From contig JAGMVK010000009.1 of assembly GCA_020747065.1 (NCBI GenBank), positions 2,480,001-2,544,000 of the forward strand: a DNA stretch of 64,000 nt. Direction: 5' to 3'. A program made the translations under genes and the position numbers. Source of the DNA: Cadophora sp. MPI-SDFR-AT-0126. Its lineage: Eukaryota > Ascomycota > Leotiomycetes > Helotiales > Ploettnerulaceae. Position 1 is the first letter of the stretch, and every line of letters starts with the position of its first letter. The notes beneath the pieces are model-generated. The model did no database searches. It worked only from the letters and a program-made list of their open reading frames with translations, and was not told where the DNA came from. Positions 33,185 to 44,044 of this stretch are shown here, in pieces.

Positions 33185-35300
33185 ATATCTACTTCTAAGA
33201 ATAAAGATAGTAATAAGCTAAATAGATCTTAATAAGTTAGAGTTAATAAAGAAGTTATAAAAGACGATATTAACGTATAAGCTTCTCCGGATTACTCAGT
33301 TATTCTATATTTAGCAGAAGATACACTAGAGATAGCAGTTATTCGTGCAGCTATTAGAAAAACTCAGATAATTACTACACTCTTAATTAGAATATAACCC
33401 CTCGATAAAATTAAGAGAACCTAGCAGCTTTTTACTATAGTATTTCTAACGCTTTTCCTATATAGATTAGCTAATTTTAATAACTCCTGCTAATAATCAG
33501 TATCTTTATAAGAATAGGAATAGTATCTTCTGCAGTTCTACGATAACTAGTTTAGATAGTATTCTTACTTTAAATTCTACTTATTTAATTAACTCATATA
33601 GAATAAATCTATATTTATAAGCTAATACTTTATTTACTAAAACTCTGATCTTACTAGTTTAACTCTTAATAAGTTAGAGGAAGCTCTTAAGACTTTCGAA
33701 AGCCTTTTACTAAAGATTATTTAGTAAGGCGTATACCTCCCTAGAATACTACTATTCTAGGGATTAAAGAGAAGCTCTCTTAAAACCTATATACGTGTAA
33801 TTAATAATTCTTTAGTAGTATTTATAACTACTAGCTATACGAATATATAGTAGTACGATTTATAATATCTCTTACTAAGGTTTAATAAATATAGTATTAC
33901 TTCAGAGGAAGATAAGTAGAAGATTATACGTGATATAGTATAATTAAATCCTTATATTATTACTTATTATATCTATCTATAGACTACTTTATTTTAAGAT
34001 ATAGTTCTTAAACTATTCCTTAGCTATAAAGACTTCTAGTATAGAATTAAGTTTTAAATATAAGGTATAAGACACTACTATAGTGTTTATTAGGTTCTTT
34101 ATTATATCCCGGATAAAGATAACCCTAGCTTATTTCAAGATAACGCTCCTCTTATAGCTTATAATAACAAGGAAAATAGACTGATCTTTACGGAATATTA
34201 AGCTTAGAGGATTATAGCTATTAATTTAAATCTATCTTAATGCTTAGATAGAAAGAATTCAGTCTCTCTACCTCTTAAGGATATCTAAAATACTAAGGAT
34301 TTTCTTAACTTAGTTCTTAATTGTATATAAACTTACTGTAGCTATTAACTTATTTATTATATCTATATAGATAAGAATAGTAATTAATACTACTGATTTT
34401 ACTACCCTCAGACGATTTAAGTGAAGGCTAAAGTATATAAAGATATAAATCCGAAGTAATAGTAATTTATAGCGGAGAGGGACTAGCTATTCTATAACTT
34501 GTATACTGTAATACTTATATTAGTATAATTAGTAAATCTCGATATTTAACTTGTAATAATATTTTATAGACTTATAGATTATATCTTAAAGTACTACTTT
34601 AAGCTAGAGAAGGCTTCTTATATATATAAAGAACTTAAGATAGAGGTTTTAAAGTATATAAATACTTAAAACTTAATATTATTTTTTGTTTTTAAGTTCC
34701 TTAATAAACTTATTAGAGAGAGAGATTACTTAGTATAAGAGGTTAATTATATTATTCTTAGCTTACTATTATACTATTCCTCCTATATAGTCTATACTCT
34801 AAACTACTATAATACTAGAGATTAATATATTAGTATTATACTTAAGGATTACTATATTAAAAAGCAGAAATCACTATATAAGAGATACTTAAATTAAGGT
34901 AATAAGCTTTAAGAAGTCTTATTCTTTAAGTAGCTTATTTACTTTAACTAGTATATAAAGAAGAAGCGCCTAAGAGCTAAACCGCGATTAATTAACTACT
35001 AGCCTAAGTATTCTAAATTACTTAAAAAGGAATAGCTTAAGTATTTCTTTTAAGTTAAACTATAACTCTATTTACTTTACTCTAAGCTCTATTAACTCTT
35101 AGTAATCCTAAGTAAAGAGTTTAATTAGTTTAAGTCTTATTAAGAAGTATAAGAGGATTTTAAGGCTACTTATAAGATTTCGTTTAATTATTACGAAGAT
35201 ACCTTAGAGAGGGTTTGTAAGGAAGATCCTGATCTAGATAAAGAAATTATTCCGGAAATTAACTTAATTAGAGCTAGATAAGAAGATACGGAAGGGAGAG
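33185..35300 (+). pseudogene. Helitron_like_N (Rep/HUH) region, RIP-mutated
   Basis: Continues the Helitron frame from 33185 (ISTSKNKDSN…). The Rep-like domain is recognisable around 33870-34560: LRFNKYSITSEEDKQKIIRD, then NPYIITYYIYL, then YKDFQYRIKFQIQGIRHYYSVY, then PDKDNPSLFQDNAPLIAY. The HUH motif, normally His-x-His, lies at 34073-34081 and now reads CAC TAC TAT (His-Tyr-Tyr). Loss of the second His fits a C-to-T change. Many internal TAG and TAA codons confirm that it is dead. Confidence 0.75.
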
Positions 35301-35499
35301 AGTAAGAGAATCTCGCTACTACTAGCTTAAATCATAATATTACTATTAATAAAGATCTTAATAATCTAAGAGAGTATATTTTTAATAAAACTAAGGATTA
35401 AAGTATATATATTAGGAAATACTCTAATCTTTTAGTAAACTAGTAGGAAGTATAAAAGATATTATACTCTACTAACTTCTCTATCTTAGTAACTAGAAG

Positions 35500-37300
35500 T
35501 ATAAACCTAATTACTCTAAATCCTAAGTAAAGGAAACTCTTTAATCTCTTAATTAATTATTATACCTAACTTCTTATTAATAATTAAGAAGATCTAGATT
35601 AACTTCTTACGTAATTAAATAGAGAAGTAGGAAGCGGTAAGACCTATATTATTCTCCTAATATATTACTACCTCTAGCTTATAGCTAAGGCCGCTAGTAG
35701 AGAGAATCCCGTTCTTTAAGTAGCTCTAACTAATATAGTAGTATATAATATTAAGGGTATTACTCTTTATAGCTTATTCTATCTTCCTATTAATAAGCTA
35801 TTTTAACTACTATCTTACGCTACTATTTCATACTTATAAGCTAAATTTCAGTATATTTAATATCTTATTACTAATAAGAAGTCTATACTTAATTTCAAGC
35901 TCTTAATACAGATTAAGTAGTGTTTAGTTAAGATATTTCTAAGTAAAGAGGAGCTATTTAAAGGAATTAACTTCATTATTACTAGTGACTTCTTTTAGCT
36001 ACCTCCAGTTATAGGCTTACCGCTGTTTTCTAAACTATATTAAGGAGAGAAAAGTTAGAAGCTATAGAAAGATATATACTAGTAAGGCTATTCTATATAC
36101 TAAGAATTCAAGATTACTATATAATTATTAAGAATAATATAATAAGAGGGAGAGAGTAAGAAAGCGCTAGCCTTTAAGTATACTCTTAACTAGTTACGAA
36201 TTAGCTAGCTTAGAGACGAAGAGTGATAATTCTTACTTCGTCACGTAGCTAATAATCTCTCTCTTAAAGAGAGAGTATTATTTAATAATGCCCTTTATAT
36301 CTATACTACGTGAATAGAAGTCCGGGACTATAACCTAGTAAAGCTTAGAGCACTTAGAGAGCTGATTAAGAAGATATTTACTCTATATACAGGGCTATAA
36401 GCTATAAATACGCTTATAGATAATACAGAAAACTTAGTTTCTAAGTTACTATTCTCTATTAGAGCTTATATTATACTATAGGATAACCTCTAGACTAGTA
36501 AAGAGCTAGTAAATAGCTTGATAGGAATACTTAAGGATATTATTTAAGCTAAGGGAAAAGATCCTTCTAAAGATCGTTTATTTACTCTTCTTATAGAGGT
36601 TAATAGTTATAGTAGCCTAACTTTTAAAGAAATAGGATATATACTAATCTTTAAAGTTATATAGGAATTTATATAGAAAGGGAAGAATTATAGTAGAACT
36701 TAGTTTACTATTCGCTTAAGTTAAGTAATAATAGTTCATAAAAGTTAAGGTCTTACTCTCTTAAAAGTAGTTATAAACCTTAATAGAAAGGACTTTACTA
36801 TAAGCTTATTATATATAGCGGTTTCTTATGTAAAGACTTTTAGAAGTATACTCTTTAAATCTCTATTTAATCTAGAACGCTTTACTTAGTAGCTAAGCTT
36901 TTTATCACTAGATAGAGATATTAATTATACTTATAGAGCACTTAAGATATTATAGAATAGATCGATCTCTTTAAATTATATAAGTAATCTAAAAGTACTT
37001 AAAGAATTAAGTAGCTCTTTAACTACTTTAGCTTTATTACTATATAAAGAAGCTCTTATTAAGGAACTAATCTATAAGGGGAAGGAAGCTCTTTTAGAGG
37101 AACTAATTCGCAGCTTAGGGAGTAGTAGATATTAAGAAAAACTAAAGTACTAAGGCTAGTATTAGAAAATACTTACTATTATCTTATAGCTGCAATATTA
37201 AGCTAAATTCCTAAACTAGTTAAATACCTTTCTAGTAATATCTCCCTATAATCTTATAGTTAAGCCGCTACTCCTATTACCTTTATAAGGTTTAAGCGCA
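35500..37300 (+). pseudogene. Helitron Pif1-type helicase domain, RIP-mutated
   Basis: C-terminal SF1B DNA helicase of the Helitron protein. The Walker A motif reads EAGSGKTYI at about 35626-35652. Further motifs in order are IVVYNIKGITLYSLF (motif Ia region), GINFIITSDFFQLPPVIG (Walker B and the DFFQLPPV signature, about 35960-36015) and VIIVHKSQGLTLLKVVINL, then LLYIAVSYVKTFRSI (motifs V-VI, about 36725-36850). Spacing and order match Pif1/Helitron helicases. TAA, TAG and a TGA interrupt the frame. Confidence 0.85.
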
Positions 37301-37504
37301 TTGTAGTAGCTTATTCTAAGTACGAAAATTATAAGGAGAGCTAATTAAGCTTAATATAGTAGATTATATTTTTAGGATTAGAGTTTAAAAGAAGAGAGAG
37401 TTAGTTATAATAGTAGATTAATTAGTTAACTACTTAGCTATTGAATAATTAGTTCTAGATAGGACTAATCGCCTTAACCTATACTAAGCTATTAATTTAA
37501 CTAG

Positions 37505-37585
37505 TTTATATAAGTTAAAGTATAGCGGAGTCGAGTTAAGAAGAGAGGAGTTAAGGAGAAAGGAGTTAAGGAGGAAGGAGTTAAG
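37505..37585 (+). repeat. Short tandem repeat, ggagttaag unit
   Basis: Repeats of an approximately 15-bp unit (ggagttaaggagaaa and variants) behind the Helitron helicase. It is RIP-mutated and has no coding meaning that I can see. Confidence 0.6.
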
Positions 37586-37720
37586 AATCTATAGAAGAGT
37601 AAGGGCCTACTCTTTTACTAGGTAACTAAGTCCCTTAGCTACTCTCTGCGCTTAAAGGTCAGTTAGTTAGAGGTTAATAGAGTATTAAAAGTAAGAAGAG
37701 TAAGAAGAGCAGATAAAAGT

Positions 37721-37855
37721 AATACGTCTTATAGTATAGCTAGCCTTATTAATCTCTAGCGTAAGTAATAAGTCTTATAGCAAAAAGAAGGTCACGGTAA
37801 AATACATCTTATAGTACAGCTAGCTTTACTAACCCCTAGCGCAGGTAATAGTAGC
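37721..37855 (+). repeat. 80-bp tandem duplication
   Basis: The segment beginning aatacgtcttatagtatagc at 37721 recurs at 37801 as aatacatcttatagtacagc and continues in parallel for about 50 bp (ctagcc…ctctagcg…gtaata). Differences are mostly transitions. Confidence 0.65.
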
Positions 37856-37984
37856 CCTAGAAATTATTATATATATTAGCCTACTAAAGAAGAGACTTAT
37901 AAGATATTAATAAGAAAAAAGAGATACTTAGCTAGAGAGAAGACTATTATTAGTCTAGAGATTAGAGTCTAGAATCTATAAAGG

Positions 37985-38400
37985 TAAGTTAGCTTAGTTA
38001 AGAAGCTAGAGAGAGAGTATTTCTTAAGATAGCTGAAGCTAGTATTCTTTATAAGGGCTAACGCGATAGAGATTAGGAGGAAGGCGAAGGTATACTATAA
38101 AGTAGTTAGCTTAATTAAGAAGCTAGAAATAGAGTACTTTCTAAGATAGCTGAAGCTAGCTTTTTACAATAATCTTAGAGGTATTGTTAAGTAGTTTAAA
38201 GATTAGGAGGGAGTTAGAGGTAAACTATAAAGTAGTTAGCTTAGTTAAGAAGTTAGAAGTAGAGTACTTTCTAAGATAGCTAAGGCTAGTTCTTTAAGCC
38301 TTAAAGTTAAAAAGGAAGATAAGATTATAGAGTAATTAGCTTAATTAAGAAGATAAAGTCAGAATACTTCCTAAGAAAGCCGAAGCTATTATACTAGTAG
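37985..38400 (+). repeat. Four imperfect tandem repeats of 100-130 bp
   Basis: A conserved block (gttagcttagttaagaag, then a variable part, then tttctaagatagctgaagct) starts near 37988, 38105, 38235 and 38335. The conserved 60-bp core is separated by divergent spacers. It lies between the Helitron helicase and the presumed 3' end of the element. Confidence 0.7.
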
Positions 38401-38930
38401 CTTATAGCTTAATAGAGCTAAATATAGGTTATTCTTAAGAAGATTTAACTCTATTACTTACCTTTAGTTAAATAAAGAGACCGCGAGGAAGATTAAGTAG
38501 CTTAAAGTTAATATATAAAGTATAGTATCTCTTTATCTCCCCTTCTAGATATAATAACCTTTAGCCTCTAATAGTAGATCTGAAACCTATTTACTAGAGA
38601 GTAGTAAGAGAAATAAAAGTTATTAAGGCTTTATTAGCTCTTCTATTTAATATAATAGTCCGATTAGATAAGGAGGAGAACTACAAGTATAATAAGCTTA
38701 TATAATTATTAAGGCAAGAGATTATTACAAGGTATAAAGGTATTGAAAGTAAGAGGTAAGAGACCGTTGCAGAATAGAATTGAATTATAAGAAGTTTTAT
38801 TAAAGGTAAGGGGTAAGAGATCGTTATAAGGTAGAATCGAAGTACTAGAGGCTTAAATTACAGTTAATATAATAAGGAAATATAAGGTCTTACTTTTAGT
38901 ATAAGTTAGTAGGAGTTAGAGGTAATATTT

Positions 38931-38982
38931 AAGTTAAAGTTAAGGTTAAAGTTAAACTTAAAGTTAAAGTCGAAATTAAAGT
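38931..38982 (+). repeat. Hexanucleotide-like (AAGTTA)n microsatellite
   Basis: Irregular repeats of aagtta/ggttaaagtt-type units within the AT-rich block. Confidence 0.6.
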
Positions 38983-39476
38983 TTTAGTAATAAGAAGATA
39001 AAATCACAGAAAGAGGTTAAGAATAGAGGGAAGTAAGGTAGAAGGAGGTAAGATAAACTATTAGAAAGTAGAATAAGGCGTTAATAATTAAAGGTTATTA
39101 TCGCAGAGGGAAATAGTGAGCTTATAATAATATAAAGGTATTATTAAAGAGAGAAGGAAAGAGTCTTAAAAAGTAAGGGACTACGTATATATAAGTAAGT
39201 TAATAGTTACCTTAGCGCTAGTCTAGAGACGAAGTTATAAAGTAAAGTATTAAAGTTATTCTTACCTTAAGGATAGCTTTTGATTTTCTAAGATTATATA
39301 ATTATTTTTAAATAGAATTAAAAGATTTTTTTATATTTTTACTTGCTTAAATTAAGCGTAAATTTCTATCTCTTTAGATTTTTTTAATTATATTAGAGTA
39401 TAAGATTATAAGCTATAAAAGTATAATTACCCTAAGAAGTTATTTATAAGATCGCTTTAAGATATAAGTTACTAAG

Positions 39477-39505
39477 TAAGTGTTTAATAACTTATTAAAC
39501 ACTTA
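39477..39505 (+). other. Perfect 14-bp hairpin, candidate Helitron 3' terminus
   Basis: Arms taagtgtttaataa (39477-39490) and ttattaaacactta (39492-39505) are perfect reverse complements around a single C. Helitrons carry a short hairpin just before their 3' CTRR end; this one lies close to the right edge of the AT-rich block. No clear CTRR follows, possibly because of RIP, so the assignment is tentative. Confidence 0.5.
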
Positions 39506-39540
39506 TATATAAAATAAATATCGTAATATAATTAATTAAG

Positions 39541-40559
39541 CGGGATTTTAGTTAGAACTGACGTTCACACTGCATTTAACGAGCCCTGCCGCTTTAAGTG
39601 GTAGTCCTTTATTCCAAACTCCACTTCTGCTTTTAGCTCCTGCTAGTTAATCTAGTCTATTTGCAGACCGAGATATTGCCACCAGGGTCTCCAAAGATAT
39701 CGGATGAACAATTGCTCTCGCGGATATGGAGCCGTAGGTCTTGGCGACAGCTTGAAAGTATTATTCACTAGTGCCAGACCATTCTTCTGCTTGGTCCATG
39801 CCCTGGTCATTGTTTACGGTGGTTCAGGGGCACGAAGTTACCTAGGTTTAAGTAGCTCAGCACACCTTCTTGCCACTACTTATTAAAAAAAAATATCTTC
39901 GTCTCAGAACCGCGTCGGATAGATCTATTCACCTATAATTCTAAATCCCCCTATCTTATGCAGTAAAAGTTAATCTAGTAAGGTGCGCGCAGAGCTAAAG
40001 TCAACGTATCAAGGGGTCAATCTCACTTTACACAATGATAAACAGTTAATTCAATCTTTGAAGTCATTTTTACAATATTAGCTTAAGCTCTTGATATGTT
40101 TTCACTTCATTGTTAGCAGAGTGAGTACTATCGGTCGTGTTTCGGACCTAGTTCTAATATATAAGATGCAGTTCCCCCTCAAGGGCTCCCTACTCTCGTT
40201 ATCCCTTTCGTGCTAGACTTATAACATCACCCTTTCCCTACTCTCTTGCTCCTATACTTGATACCGTATAAGAGTTACTGCGTCGTTATAAAACAATTTC
40301 AAGACATTCTCCTTGATTCGTTCCCTTCGATTATGCAGGATATTGATTACCAAGGTCTGATTGACGCCTGGATTCTAGTAATGTTCTGCGGACCGTATTT
40401 CGATGTCAATGTCGATGAAGATTTGTGTAAAATGGCACATTCAGAGCATAGTAATCGAAGTACTTTCACCTCGAATACAGAGTTCCGGCGAATTTCCATC
40501 AAACAGAACTCTGAGTCTCGTCATTCGATGGTGCGCCACGTTTTTTACCCTGACCGGGT
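39541..40559. other. Intergenic region, no gene recognised
   Basis: Composition returns to normal here. Short + strand ORFs (39704-39886, 40246-40587) have no recognisable domain or splice extension. Confidence 0.5.
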
Positions 40560-42077
40560 TTACCCACTATCTTCACTGTTTCTGTGACGGCGCTTCCGAA
40601 AATAGGAAGAGAATACAAAGAATAGTATGGCAATCACTGCAATGGGAATTACAACGCCGATGGTGATGACAGCTGGCCGAGAAAGACCGTCGTTCGAGCT
40701 ACTGGATGGACTTTGTGTGGATACCGAAGATCGAGATGTTGTAACAATTGCTGTCGCTGAAGATGTTGGATTCGCTGATGATATCGGACTTGCCGTGACA
40801 AAACTCAGCACCGTCGTAATCGAAAGTACAGTCGATGTTGGCACGGGAGATGTCGTGACGACCGGTTGTCTCCCAGAATCTGACCCTTTCGAAGTCAAAT
40901 TACCACTGATGAACACTACTAGAACAGCAGCATAAGCCGCCGTGGCAGCAAAAACATCTTGCCTCCTGGCATTAGTGAACAGCGCCAGTGTCCCAGCAAA
41001 TGCAACCGTCAGCCCACTCAGAAGCCCAAGCTTTGTTCTGGGATTGTCGACCCAGTAGAGACCAACGATGGCGCCGATCAAGAAGACCGTTGCCATCAAG
41101 CCACTGAGAATGGTGACAGTCAGTGCGACTTTGGAATGCGATACGAAATCCGAAAGGCCGTCTGCTGTTCTTTCCTGTGGTGCCTGTTAGCTCACTTGCT
41201 GCATACACTGAACGGGAACTAGATGTACGACCTACCCGAAAGAAATAAGACAATCGACCCTCAAATAAGCGAGTAAGTCTGTCTTTCTGGACATTGGGTG
41301 CGAGCACGCAGAGGTCTTGCTCGTTTTTCGGATCAAGATGTGCGCTGATCTTGCCAGCAATCATGCCTGCTCCAGAACCTGACAGTTGGGGCTTGTCACG
41401 ACCCTTTGATTTCTTCTTGGGTCCAGGTGTGTTGTGGGAGGTATAGAAAATTCTACGGACACCCTTCAGTGGCCTCCTCTCAGGTGGTCTGAGAGCCAGA
41501 ATATCATTTTCGAGCTTCAACGCAGTTTCTATGGATTGACTTAGTTGAAGATGAAAGACGTGTGGAAGCTTTACCCACGATATTCTGTGAGAACACGCCG
41601 TATTCTCAATGCGACCTCAATTCTCTTTTGGGCAGCTTCTTGCAACCTTGAATTTCTCTCGCTCTCTTCGATACCTTCCTTGGTGTCCTCGTGATAACGT
41701 AAGTCAAAATCACCACCCGCTTGCATACAGAGCAGTTCCCAACTCTGAGCACTGAGCTCAAGGTCATCGTCCTGTTTTGCTTCCGCGTCAAGCTTATCTT
41801 GAGCAGCCTCGAGCTCGGAGAGCTCGCTCTCCAGATAAAGTAGGTTTCTCGTAGACAGTCTCTGGAATCTCCTGAAAATGGTTGTCGATTTATCTTCGTC
41901 CGACGCGATAAAAGCCGAGTATCGTGGGTAGCCAGGGAGGAATTTATTCCATGGTCGTATTTTGCTAGGGGGTTCACCAGTTGACGTTGGACTGGTAGTC
42001 GTTTTGTCTGGTCGCGGCCCTGTCCGATCCCGAGGTTCATTACCAGTCTCTGTGTCTGGCTCCGAAAATAAGCCCAT
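40560..42077 (-). CDS. DUF6594 membrane protein with extra S/T-rich tail and fourth TM
   Basis: Exons 42077-41579, 41528-41236 and 41174-40560 (introns 50 and 61 bp) encode 468 residues. The first donor is GTGGGT; it gives EYQTALKLENDIL across the junction, as the family expects. Residues 45-100 carry the DUF6594 signature GYPRYSAFIASDEDKSTTIF followed by RFQRLSTRNLLYLESELSEL. Three membrane helices follow at about 290-306, 312-330 and 338-355, the usual end of the family. Here the protein continues with a Ser/Thr-rich stretch of about 75 residues (probably O-glycosylated or disordered) and a further hydrophobic helix at about 432-456 closed by a basic RKRRHR stop-transfer. That tail resembles fungal Mid2/SKG6-type sensors. 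Molecular function is unknown. Confidence 0.85.
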
Positions 42078-42678
42078 CGCCGGTCTGATATGGCCTTTAG
42101 AGTTTGAGTGCTGGAAGATCCGGTCTTGGATGCGTGAGGAGGCATCTGACGTAAATGAGATAGGTGTTCAAAAGTTCGCCATCTCAGAATCCCAACGAAA
42201 GGCATGAAAATGGGCAAGCAAGGCTGCGGCTGAGTCTGCCACTCAATACGCCCACAAAATGGCGTCTACTATCATATTGATTTTCTAGCCCCACCATGCC
42301 TGCGAGCTGTGGGATATCACTATCACGGCGGCTTTGTGCAGCAAATCACGTCGCTTCGACAAATCCGCTTTGGGTCTTTTGCATGCTGCAATACGACTGT
42401 GTCTCAGCTCCCTGCCTTACTTGATGGTGTCCTATCGAGCCTCCACCTCCAAGGTCTTATTCCGCTCGGCTTCACGAACCCAGTCTCTTTCTCCTTCATG
42501 AGAAGGCAAAGAAAGGTTTCCTCGAAAATTCATCTTTGATTCGATACATATCACTCCAGGCTCTCGGGAATGCACCCTCACACATCCTTTGACTTCCTTC
42601 GCGGTCGTTGGGGCAGACTCCAGCATAGTTTGTATGCTCGACGTTTCACACAGGAAAGCCGACAAGGTGCATCGGGCA
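42078..42678. other. Divergent intergenic region
   Basis: About 600 bp between the divergent DUF6594 gene and a small hypothetical gene; presumably both promoters. No further gene is supported. Confidence 0.4.
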
Positions 42679-43284
42679 ATGAGCAGTATCAAGCGCGTTT
42701 TCAAGAGTAGGCAGAGCGCGAAAGGTTCGTACATGAAAAAACGCTTTCGCACACATCTCTCAATCTCTCAACCTCACCACTAACTCGCACCAGAGGACAA
42801 TCTCCCGCGGCAACGTAGCTTAGAAGACGCAATCATCTATTCCGATAACGCCGCAAAGATCGCTGCGAAACTGAGTGGTAGAGCGGTCCAGGTCACTTTG
42901 CACGGCGAAAGGGATGGACACAGCGTTGAAATCGACCGGATACTTGCAAATGTCAAAGGCAAGGGAAAACAACGGGCACTCATTCAGGATGGGAGCACTT
43001 TCAACATTCAATCGACAAGCTTCGCAGCAGGACCAATCAGGACCAGAAGCAGCGTTCCAGAATCATCGCGCAGAGAATCAAATGCGCCAGATTCACTGCT
43101 CCCTCACGCACCTCCAACGCCAGCGGATTCTCTGGTTGCGACACCAACTACCTCGCATGATATAATACGCGCCGGGGAGTCGAGTAGCAGTGCTGCAAAT
43201 AACGCACCTCCTCTGAGCCGAAATCCCTACTCGAACGAGAACTACCCCAAGTTCGCTGGCATTCCAAAGGCTACGAGAGTATGA
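42679..43284 (+). CDS. Small hypothetical protein
   Basis: Two exons, 42679-42724 and 42794-43284, joined across a 69-bp intron (GTTCGT donor, CACCAG acceptor, phase 1), give 178 residues. The N-terminus is basic (MSSIKRVFKSRQSAK), then a predicted helix and strand region SLEDAIIYSDNAAKIAAKLS followed by GRAVQVTLHGERDG. The last 100 residues are Ser/Pro/Asn-rich and look disordered. I recognise no family. An in-frame ATG at 42634 would add 15 residues. The continuous open frame across the splice and biased composition argue for a real gene, but support is moderate. Confidence 0.5.
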
Positions 43285-44044
43285 AGAGCCTACTTGTTCA
43301 GTCTAGATGAGATGAAACCGGTTCGGATACTAAAGTACCGGACCACCATGTCAGCTTGCTGAACCCAGAATCAGCCAAATCGAGGAGCGTCTATGTGCTT
43401 GGGACAATGCCCTAATGCTCGCACTCCGACAAACCAAGTGAGTTGACGAGGGGGGCAGAGCCAGAAAGCAGTGCATGATGACAATGACAAATAATAATAG
43501 TCATTTTCGTCTAAAGAACATAGCTTAACCTACCTTCTGAGCCTCCAGAAGCGCATGGGACCATGCTAAGTAGGCAATATATACAAATACCAACGAATGG
43601 GCGCAATACCAGGTCTCTGACCTCATAGTATGTCAGTGTCGCGGGGTCCAAAACAGGGAACGAGGAAAGTGTATCTCCTCAACTGGCATCTCGCTTCACT
43701 TACCCTTCTCGAGGCGCCTCCGCTGCACATGCTACACTTTGTCCCGCAAAGCTACCTTACCAAACTTGAGTAAAGAAGGCATCACAGAGATTTTTTTCGA
43801 TGTATCGCGCTCCTCCGAGGACTAAACTGGGAATAGAGTCGCCGACTGGGGTAGCAACCATCAGGGATTACAAGTCGAAGTTGGACATGTGAATTCTAGA
43901 CAACCCTTACAGCACTCGCTCAATTGTCCGATGGTCCAGCCTTCTTGGGACAGGAACGAGTTTACATCAATCAGCATAACATTGCCGATGAATTTTCTAA
44001 TGGCAGATGAATGGTGTGAATTGCTTCGGTGACATCTAACCTAG
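43285..44044. other. Intergenic region, convergent 3' flanks
   Basis: About 760 bp between two convergent genes. Nothing recognisable. Confidence 0.5.

Larger units (their letters stand above)
18085..39540. other. AT-rich, RIP-mutated transposon block
   Basis: By eye this 21.5 kb stretch is dominated by TA dinucleotides and is very poor in CA, TG and CG, apart from the pogo insert at 26756-28614. Transposon reading frames can be followed for hundreds of codons if TAG, TAA and TGA are read as former CAG, CAA, TGG or CGA. That is the signature of repeat-induced point mutation in Pezizomycotina. It contains one Helitron, two Ty3/Gypsy copies of one family and one pogo element. No host gene was seen. 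Confidence 0.9.
18085..39540 (+). mobile_element. RIP-inactivated Helitron, split by Gypsy-2
   Basis: A rolling-circle (Helitron) transposon on the + strand, split by an LTR element at 19585-33184. The left part holds a DUF6570-like region; the right part holds Helitron_like_N and a Pif1-type helicase. The frame before the insertion (…GAG ACT ATA T) and after it (CT ACT TCT…) joins without shift once the LTR element and one copy of the 4-bp duplication are removed. Outer limits are approximate: I set them at the edges of the AT-rich block because the expected 5'-TC and 3'-CTRR ends are blurred by RIP. A candidate 3' hairpin lies at 39477-39505. The element cannot be active. Confidence 0.8.

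Noticed and set aside
18085..39540. A giant Starship-type element or mobile gene cluster
   Set aside because: No tyrosine recombinase (DUF3435) captain and no cargo genes were seen; all readable pieces are Helitron, Gypsy or pogo.
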